Positions 57,756 through 64,000 of a stretch of DNA of 64,000 bases are shown one piece after another. The notes under the pieces are model-generated. The model was not told where the DNA came from, searched no databases, and saw nothing but the letters and a program-made list of their open reading frames with translations. Numbering within the stretch: the stretch's first letter is position 1; each line of letters opens with the position of its first letter. The stretch comes from Rhododendron vialii (taxonomy: Eukaryota; Streptophyta; Magnoliopsida; Ericales; Ericaceae), in the NCBI RefSeq assembly GCF_030253575.1, contig NC_080565.1, positions 2,170,501 to 2,234,500 of the forward strand. Reading direction: 5' to 3'. Both the position numbers and the translations under genes were made by a program.

Positions 57756-58171
57756 CACAGCTCCAAAAATATTTTGATAGTTAAGTCTAGGATTAATAAA
57801 ATTGGGTATTTTCATCGCCGCCACGGAGAAATTTCTGCTAAACGGGTGTCACGGGACGTTATTCGTCTGCGATCTCAACTGTTTAAATATGTTTTGGATG
57901 GTCCAGATTTATTCACTCTCTCTTCCCTCCCCTGCCATTCTCTCTCCTTTTTCTTTCTCGAAAATCCAGATCATTCAAAAGACGTTTAGATGGCTAAAAT
58001 CGTAGACGGATTCTACGTGTGTGGTAACTGTTGGGCACCCAAAATCTTTTCCCTTCCATGAGATGCTGGTCGCCAGAAAATGGACAAAGCAGTGAATGAT
58101 CATCTGTCACTTCGATCCCCCGAGAGTCAACAAATATTTATCTAAGAATTTCAAATTAGTATTTAGGTTAC

Positions 58172-58401
58172 CTCACGGGCTGCAATTGCAAGCGAATTGT
58201 AAATAATGCATATATAAAGGACTTTTGTAAATTAGCACCGGAAAAACTAAGTCAGGTGTTTGGGAACGTCGACTAATTTTTGGGGCTCATGGGCTACAAT
58301 TGCAAGCAATTTGCAAATAATGCATATATATAAAGGACTTTTGTAAATTAGCACAGGGAAAAGTTAGTTAGGTGTCCGGGAACCTCGACTAATTTTTGGG
58401 G
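58172..58401. repeat. 114-bp tandem duplication
   Basis: The segment starting ctcacgggctgcaattgcaag (58172) is repeated head to tail from 58286 with few differences. It is non-coding. Confidence 0.85.
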
Positions 58402-58601
58402 CTCAATCTCACTGCTCGCTTGAGGGGAGCCCAATTGCTCCTTGTGCAGGGCATAAGTAACACTAGTGAGAGGTGAGTTATGGCCGAGGTGAATCTGATT
58501 AAGACAAATGCATACCCATTTTATTAAGACAAATGCATTTCAATCAGGTATTGATCTGAATCCGATTAACTGATTAACATGATTTTTAACATGATTAACA
58601 T

Positions 58602-59516
58602 TCAATTCTCCAAACGGTGATTCATACTCACCACTTTAATTTTTTTGCTAAGTTGATTCTCAACTTCATTCTTATAAAGAATGAATTTGTCCAACGCTTC
58701 GTCCTTGCTATTAAGCAAGTATACATAGTCATATCTGATGCTATCATCGATGAAAGTAATAAAATACTTTTCACCAATTCGTGTTTGGACATACTTTAGA
58801 TCACACACATCAGTGTGAACTAAATCCAATGGCTCAGTGCTTCTTTCAACCGTTTGAAAAGAAGATCTGGTCAATTTGGTTTCAACACAAGTCTCATACT
58901 TGTGTTTTTTATCAATTTGGAAAGCTAGAATGTGGTCTAAGTTAATTAATCTTCGCAAAACATCATAATTAACATGACATAATCAATCATGCCACAAATT
59001 GAAAGACTCAAGTAAATAAGCAACTGGGGATTTCATTTTATTAATACGTGAAATTACAGTCATTACATTGAGCTTAAAAAGACCACCGATCATACAGCCC
59101 TTTCCCACATATACCCCAACATTGGTGACAGTCATCCTATTTGCTTCAAACACCATGCAGAAGCCATGCTTGCTCAGCAAAGAACCGGACACCAGGTTCT
59201 TATGAATGTCCGGCACGAACAAGACATTGTTAAGAGTCAGCTCCTTCTCAGATGTCATCTTCAAGATGACCTTGCCTTGACCCTTCACCTCAAAAGTTGC
59301 AAAGTTCCCCATGAATAGCTTCTCGCCATTTGTAACCGGCTCAAAGGAGGTGAACAATTTCTTGCCACAGCAAATGTGGTGGGTAGCTCCAGTATCAACC
59401 CACCACTCTTGAGGGTTTGACCCCACCAAGTTTACCTCATAGACCATAGCTGACAGGTTGACATCAGAGCCATCCTCCAATTCTGCCAAATGCACGCACG
59501 CCCTTGGACTTTCCAA
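58602..59516 (-). mobile_element. Ty1/copia LTR retrotransposon fossil (partial)
   Basis: Minus-strand pieces resemble a Ty1/copia polyprotein: an aspartic-protease-like part (WWVDTGATHHIC) and downstream pre-integrase and integrase-like parts (EPLDLVHTDVCDLKY, FITFIDDSIRYDYVY). Reverse transcriptase and clear LTRs are not seen, so this is a partial, broken copy. Its outer limits are undetermined, and the adjoining 59517-60400 may belong to it. Confidence 0.85.
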
Positions 59517-60575
59517 ACGACGCCATATGCAGAGGCCCGTGTATTAGGAGCGGAATATCACAATCTTCCTTCACATTGATGCATCCAAACAGGCCATTAC
59601 TCCAATAAAACCCTTTACTGTTACAAAAGTTATGAAGTTTGAAAACGTCAAACGCCTATAACTATTGAGAAATCCGTGGGGAAGAAAAATACTTGTTTTC
59701 CTTTTCCTCTTGAAGTCTGTTCGTAATGTCAAAACCAGAAATTGTTTTTTCAAAGTAGAACCGAAACTAATTTTCCCAAAAAAAGAATTTGTCTTTAAGA
59801 TGGTAGGAAAATAGTGCGTAAAACAATAATCGATTTTACTAATTTCTGAAAATTACAACATGAATATGAATTACAAAATTACAGAATATGAAATGTAGAC
59901 ATAAACTGTAAAAGAGTATTAGCAATTCCAAACCGATACCTGTTTTGTTCAACGATGCCCGTAAGATAAATTCGCTGCCTCACTGGTGTTGGAAGTTGTG
60001 TCGGTGTTTGTTTCCCAGGGTTGACTCAGTTATCACTCAGTCGTCGAAACACCGCCGTAGACTGCCCATCGAATGAACTTGTGTCAGTACTCTCTCTCTC
60101 TCTCTAAAGGAAGAATGATATTGCAGAAGACGAAGAGCTTTGGATTTTCAGTGTATTTTTGGTGTGTAGAACCCGAAGGTAGAGGTCCCCTTCTATAGCT
60201 GAAGGAGAAGTCTCTGCCATCAATACGGCAATGAACACAAAATATTTATGGAGAAGCCTATACAATCAATAGGGGAATTGATTCCGGCAATTCAATTTTG
60301 AAATAAAATTGATACAATTTTATTCCCGAAATTGAATACACAATCATAGGTAATAACTCTGGATAATCAACCCAGCTATAACCAACCAACTGTGCACTGT
60401 TGTTGGTCCGAAACCCACCTTGAGAGACAATTTCTCATTCATCTCTCAATGGAATTTGTTCATTTTTTCACTGGTTTAAACTCCTTAGCAAGATAATCTA
60501 AAACCCACTTGGGCCCATCTTGCACAGTGTGGTTCTCACCAAATTTTCTTTGGTTAAAATTCCAATTTTCCAACA
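59517..60575. other. between the copia fossil and unit B, nothing firm
   Basis: I recognise no gene. A CT microsatellite lies near 60090-60105. The part next to the copia remnant may be 5' sequence of that element. No terminal repeats were found. Confidence 0.4.
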
Positions 60576-60633
60576 GGGTTGTCATTGCAGAAAGAAATTC
60601 AACGGCATGGCTTGAAACAAGATCAAAAGATCA

Positions 60634-61013
60634 GAAAGTCTACACCCACATACAATCTGTGCACAGATTGTGCACAGATTTCGTTGTGGGACCTGAAGCA
60701 AATCATCCGAGCCGTTCATTAAATGTAAAATATTTTTTCAAGGGTCCTCGTAAAAAATAAGGTCAATCCGATACCTATAGGTGTTCGATCCAACCATATA
60801 ACTTTTCATTCAGATTTTTGGATAATAAAAAGTTATATGGTTGGATCAAGCTCCTATAGGTATCGGATTGAGCTTATTTTTTACGGGAAACCCTCAAAAA
60901 AATATTTTACATTTAATGAACGGCTCGGATGATTTGTGTGGAACCCGCGGTGGGCTCCACAACGAAATCTGTGCACAATCTGTGCACGAATGTTTGTGTG
61001 TATAGCAGGACTC
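60634..61013. mobile_element. foldback MITE (family 5), second copy
   Basis: This is related to 57365-57755: ccgttcattaaatgtaaaat then caatccgatacctataggtg, with the inverse order at the right. It interrupts a segment that is continuous in unit A (aaagatcgatagacgtacaa at about 49952), so A keeps the empty site. The ends are approximate. Confidence 0.7.
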
Positions 61014-62072
61014 TCTAAAGATAGACGTACAATTCGTTTGTACACAACTGTACACTATCTATAATTAGCTAGGATCGATCATGTTAATTATAGCCTTTCG
61101 GGTTGTCATCGCGGAGAGAAGTTTGATTATAGTACTTTTCTGGCCATGCTAATTGACAAGGGTTGAAATTTCCTGAAATCAGAAATTTCATTTGTACACC
61201 ACTGTATATTGTGGTTATATTTTGCTAGGGCCAGGTTCACTACATGTAGCAGGTTGTGTTGAATGGAGAAAAACTATGATGTGACCATTCAAAGATGAAA
61301 TTTGGGGACCTTTTCCAGCCACACTCATCGCGGAGCCTATTTGCGCTTTCTTACATCATTGAAGTGGCCGAATGGGGATGAACTTTGAAACAAAAAAAAA
61401 AAAAAAGTTATTAAAAATGACATTGGTAGGTAATAACTGAATTCAATTTCACAGAGAACACCTGAAAAGATTATAACCAAAGATATGTATTAATTAAATG
61501 ACGAATTGTTTTGGTTAAAGGAATTTGGCATTCCGGCCTGTCCTCAATCCTGGAAAAAAAAAAAAAAAATTGGTGTTCTCACAACATAATTAAAGCACCT
61601 AGCTGGGTAGCATGAAGTTCGGCTCCGATCATCGTCTTATTCTGGTACCCTGTAGCGAGGGCTCCTCATTGGAGCTTGCAACATCACAAAACGACGTCGT
61701 TTTGGAGCAAATTATGCAGTCACGTGTTGGCCCAAAACAACATCTACTTTCAAGACATTAAAAATCCCTAGCCCTACCTGACAAATTGCCCTGATTGATC
61801 ATTCACTTCCGATTAAAATGTGCAAAATCAATGGGAGCTCGTCGAACAGAATGCGAAGAAGACCTAAATCAATTACTCAAAATGCGCCGAACGCAAGCAG
61901 TTCCAACAAATCTTCAAGATCCCACGTTGATTGAATATAGAAATCGAAACCCAACAGTAATTTCAGTGCTTCACACAAATGGATTGAAGCAACTTTGGTT
62001 TTCCTTGTATGCCTTTATTTAAGTTTCCTTCGGTTTTCGTCAATAGCAAACCCGGAACATTAGATAAATAAA
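61014..62072. other. duplicated non-coding DNA, unit B
   Basis: The parts 61075-61290 and 61783-62060 match unit A. Between them is sequence not seen in A, including two poly-A runs (61388-61406 and 61552-61571). No supported gene is seen. Confidence 0.45.
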
Positions 62073-62330
62073 CTAGGAAACATATGAGAGTCTAGGGTAT
62101 TCAACCCCATTTGCATCTTGGCAAAGTTGCGAATTAATACAAACCGGAGCAACATCAAATAAACGAAAATCGAAAGTGTCAATAAACGACATATTAGCTA
62201 TTAAATCAGCACACTTGTTTCCTTCGCATGAGACATATTCAATCTTCTCCACGCCCAGCTGCCTCATCAAATATCTTCATCAAGGCTCTGATTCCTTCAC
62301 GAAAGAGTTGTTTTGGGCTTTTTGACAAAT
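62073..62330 (-). pseudogene. LINE-type RNase H remnant, unit B copy
   Basis: The minus strand encodes the C-terminal part of a plant RNase H domain of the RVT_3 type: MRQLGVEKIEYVSCEGNKCAD, then LIANMS, FRLFDVAPVCI and the closing NGVEYPRL. The EGN+CAD block and the GV..PRL ending are typical of non-LTR retrotransposon RNase H. The catalytic N-terminal half is absent. It lies downstream of NLR B as the degraded copy does at NLR A, so it predates the duplication. Confidence 0.65.
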
Positions 62331-62419
62331 GCAAGGAAGAGTCACCTTTTTCGCGTTACCACTCGTTTTTTATACTACAACTTTTTTAAATTGGGACGGA
62401 GGAAGTATAACTCTCGAGT
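62331..62419. other. 3' flank of NLR B with a MITE end
   Basis: The sequence ttaaattgggacggaggaagta (about 62386-62406) looks like one terminus of a Stowaway-like MITE, without a clear second end. It lies within 20 bp of the NLR B stop codon. Confidence 0.5.
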
Positions 62420-64000
62420 TCACACATCAGGGTCCACAATGAATCTGGGATCCACTGTATCCTCCCCACCTAGCAAAATATCTGTGCCACGGATATCTAG
62501 GAAACAATCATCTCCTTTTTCATTTATCTGCTCTTTCCGAATATCCAAGGCCGATATCGCGACAGACCTACTGCACGCTGTTAAGTTAATTTCGCAAAGT
62601 TCGTTTAGTTTAGCAAAGTCAATCGGGATCCGCTCCAAGTTTTCGCAACCTTCGATCACTAAGACCACAAGACTCGGAAATTGATCTTCAGAAGCATTCC
62701 ACTCCTTGATATCCAAATGCTTAAGCTTCAAGTACTTGAGTCGAGAGAACCCTTCTTCACTTGTGTTCCAAACTGGTCCCTCACAAGCCTTGTCTAATAA
62801 TTTGAGAACCTCAAGGCTTGGCAGGGTTTGGAGGATTGACAGCTCCTCCCACTTTATCTGCACATTGTGCAACGTTATTCGTTTAACAGTCGGAGGAAGC
62901 TTCAGCCCCGACGGAAAAGTACGGTTCTGAGTATGGGTACTGTACCATGCCATGGTAAATTTGAGTGTTTCAAGGCATTTTAAGAACTCTAGGTCGCGGA
63001 TCATCAAAACACCATCCAATGATATTTGATTTGCTTCAACTCCTAGCTTCCTAAGATTGGGAATCCTTGCCAAGAAAGTTCGGCAATCGTCACAAGAACA
63101 TATTCGGTCCAAGCTCTGTAGGCTATCCAACCTAGCGGAATGATCAGAACCAATTCTTGCTCCTTGAGAAGAAACATGATACGTAAATATCCCTGCTCTA
63201 CTATAAATATGCCTCAACTTAACCATCTTAAATATATCGAGAGGCAACTCAATGTGATCACTGTTCTGCAGAGCTTGGACGTCAAGGATTTCTAGGTTCA
63301 AGGGGTAGTTAATTGGCGCAAGCCTCCAGTGGTCGGCCCTTAACGTACATGCTAAGTATCTCAAATGAACTAGGTGTGCTAATTCTTCTCCTCCTCCGCA
63401 TTCAGCGGGGTTAAAACTTAGCACCCTTAGAAGTTTGAAGTTTTCAAAAATGAATGCCATATTTCGTTCACCTGGTAAACACGGGCAGTTTCTTGAGCAA
63501 AGGCACAGAAAAGAATGAAGGTTCTGAGCACGAGGCCCAAAGGAAAACTTAGGCAAGAACTTGCAGCCAATGAAGAGGCGACGATACTTATGCGTAGCAG
63601 ATGGTGATAAAGAATCATCCTCGTTAATTTTCACAAGGAAATTATCCTCCTCGGCTTTTTTCAAGCATAATTCACGCAGAAGATCATGGATACGGCATGC
63701 TTTAATTTCACCCAAGGACCTTTTCCTAGCTATCATTACGAGATTTCTATTAATGAGATCGATTAAGTAATTATTTGCTATGGCCTCTAAGCTTTCCCCC
63801 CCATGATCACTTGGCTGAATAAATCCCTCTGCGATCCAGAACCACATCAACTCCCGTACATGGATTTCATAATCTTCAGGGAATGCTCCAATATAAATAA
63901 AACACACTTTCAAATGAAGAGGGAGGTGATTGTAACTAAGTTCTAGTATCTCCATGCAGCGCTCCTGATTTTTGGCAATAATCGAACTTATATGTTTGGC
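62420..64000 (-). CDS. CC-NB-LRR immune receptor, copy B (partial at window edge)
   Basis: The frame is open from the right edge of the window to a stop at 62420. It covers the end of NB-ARC and all the leucine-rich repeats. RNBS-D CFIYIGAFPEDYEI, the motif GFIQPSDHGGESLEAIANN and MHD as CRIHDLLRELC are present, and the LRR part follows copy A closely. The first visible codons (AKHISSIIAKNQERCMEILEL) align with VKHLSLIIAENEERCMKILEL of copy A, so the ATG at 63955 is internal and not the start. The coiled coil, P-loop and any introns lie outside the window. Compared with copy A there are small insertions and deletions in the LRRs, and no stop is seen. Confidence 0.9.
   Translation of the reverse strand, partial: AKHISSIIAKNQERCMEILELSYNHLPLHLKVCFIYIGAFPEDYEIHVRELMWFWIAEGFIQPSDHGGESLEAIANNYLIDLINRNLVMIARKRSLGEIKACRIHDLLRELCLKKAEEDNFLVKINEDDSLSPSATHKYRRLFIGCKFLPKFSFGPRAQNLHSFLCLCSRNCPCLPGERNMAFIFENFKLLRVLSFNPAECGGGEELAHLVHLRYLACTLRADHWRLAPINYPLNLEILDVQALQNSDHIELPLDIFKMVKLRHIYSRAGIFTYHVSSQGARIGSDHSARLDSLQSLDRICSCDDCRTFLARIPNLRKLGVEANQISLDGVLMIRDLEFLKCLETLKFTMAWYSTHTQNRTFPSGLKLPPTVKRITLHNVQIKWEELSILQTLPSLEVLKLLDKACEGPVWNTSEEGFSRLKYLKLKHLDIKEWNASEDQFPSLVVLVIEGCENLERIPIDFAKLNELCEINLTACSRSVAISALDIRKEQINEKGDDCFLDIRGTDILLGGEDTVDPRFIVDPDV

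Larger units (their letters stand above)
60576..64000. repeat. segmental duplication, unit B (runs off the window)
   Basis: This unit is the colinear partner of 49899-56909 (anchors listed there). It lacks the LINE remnant, the MITE at 50455 and the family-4 MITE near the NLR stop. It carries its own family-5 MITE. The NLR coding parts remain closely related. Confidence 0.85.

Noticed and set aside
61795-62022. 75-residue frame in duplicated DNA
   Set aside because: The matching segment in unit A does not keep the frame, which argues against a conserved protein.
63904-63955. ATG at 63955 as the start of NLR B
   Set aside because: The frame stays open to the window edge, and the residues upstream align with copy A, so this Met is internal.
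1-64000. tRNA or rRNA genes
   Set aside because: I saw no cloverleaf with conserved A and B boxes and no rRNA core sequence while reading both strands by eye. A covariance-model scan would be decisive.

Overview
The window is nuclear DNA from a flowering plant, almost certainly a eudicot. It is AT-rich, its genes carry introns, and it is dense in plant transposons (Ty3/gypsy and Ty1/copia LTR elements, LINEs, MULEs, a PIF/Harbinger-like element, Stowaway-like MITEs). The protein families are plant-specific (CC-NB-LRR immune receptors, a chloroplast FKBP, a CYSTM protein). I cannot name the species.

Left third (1-25 kb): mostly transposons stacked inside one another. A Mutator-like element appears to run from 1085 to 19197, bounded by matching inverted ends and an 8-of-9 bp target duplication. 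A 12.3-kb Ty3/gypsy fossil (2109-14372, TSD ATGTA) sits inside it, and that fossil is itself interrupted by a 2.36-kb solo-LTR-like insertion (5560-7922, TSD CATTG). A PIF/Harbinger-like element (14964-16064, TSD TAA) is a further insertion. To the right lies a small HMA-domain (HIPP-like) gene at 20175-20808, followed by several foldback MITEs.

Middle (25-46 kb): a 1.7-kb MULE with 10-bp target duplications (25332-27057), then a complete single-exon 1450-residue CC-NB-LRR gene (28096-32448, +), a LINE remnant, and a seven-exon gene for the thylakoid-lumen immunophilin FKBP16-3 (36328-44281, +). I rebuilt all its exons from splice phase; they give 230 residues. Its introns hold a Stowaway-like MITE, a 110-bp tandem duplication and a GC-rich foldback. 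An intronless gene for an uncharacterised, possibly N-myristoylated plant protein follows (45850-46386, -).

Right third (46-64 kb): a three-exon CYSTM gene (48734-49708, -) whose defining module lies in a 46-base last exon, a LINE tail, and then a tandem segmental duplication. Each duplicate carries a CC-NB-LRR gene on the minus strand. Copy A (53141-56909) is complete: three exons, 895 residues. Copy B (62420 to beyond 64000) is cut by the window edge. The copies share 3' flanking DNA, including an old LINE-type RNase H remnant, and differ by MITE and LINE insertions. One Stowaway-like MITE abuts the 5' splice site of intron 2 in copy A. A Ty1/copia fossil lies between the copies.

The genes form no single pathway. 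The coherent theme is a resistance-gene region shaped by local duplication and by many DNA-transposon insertions, with one plastid housekeeping gene embedded in it.
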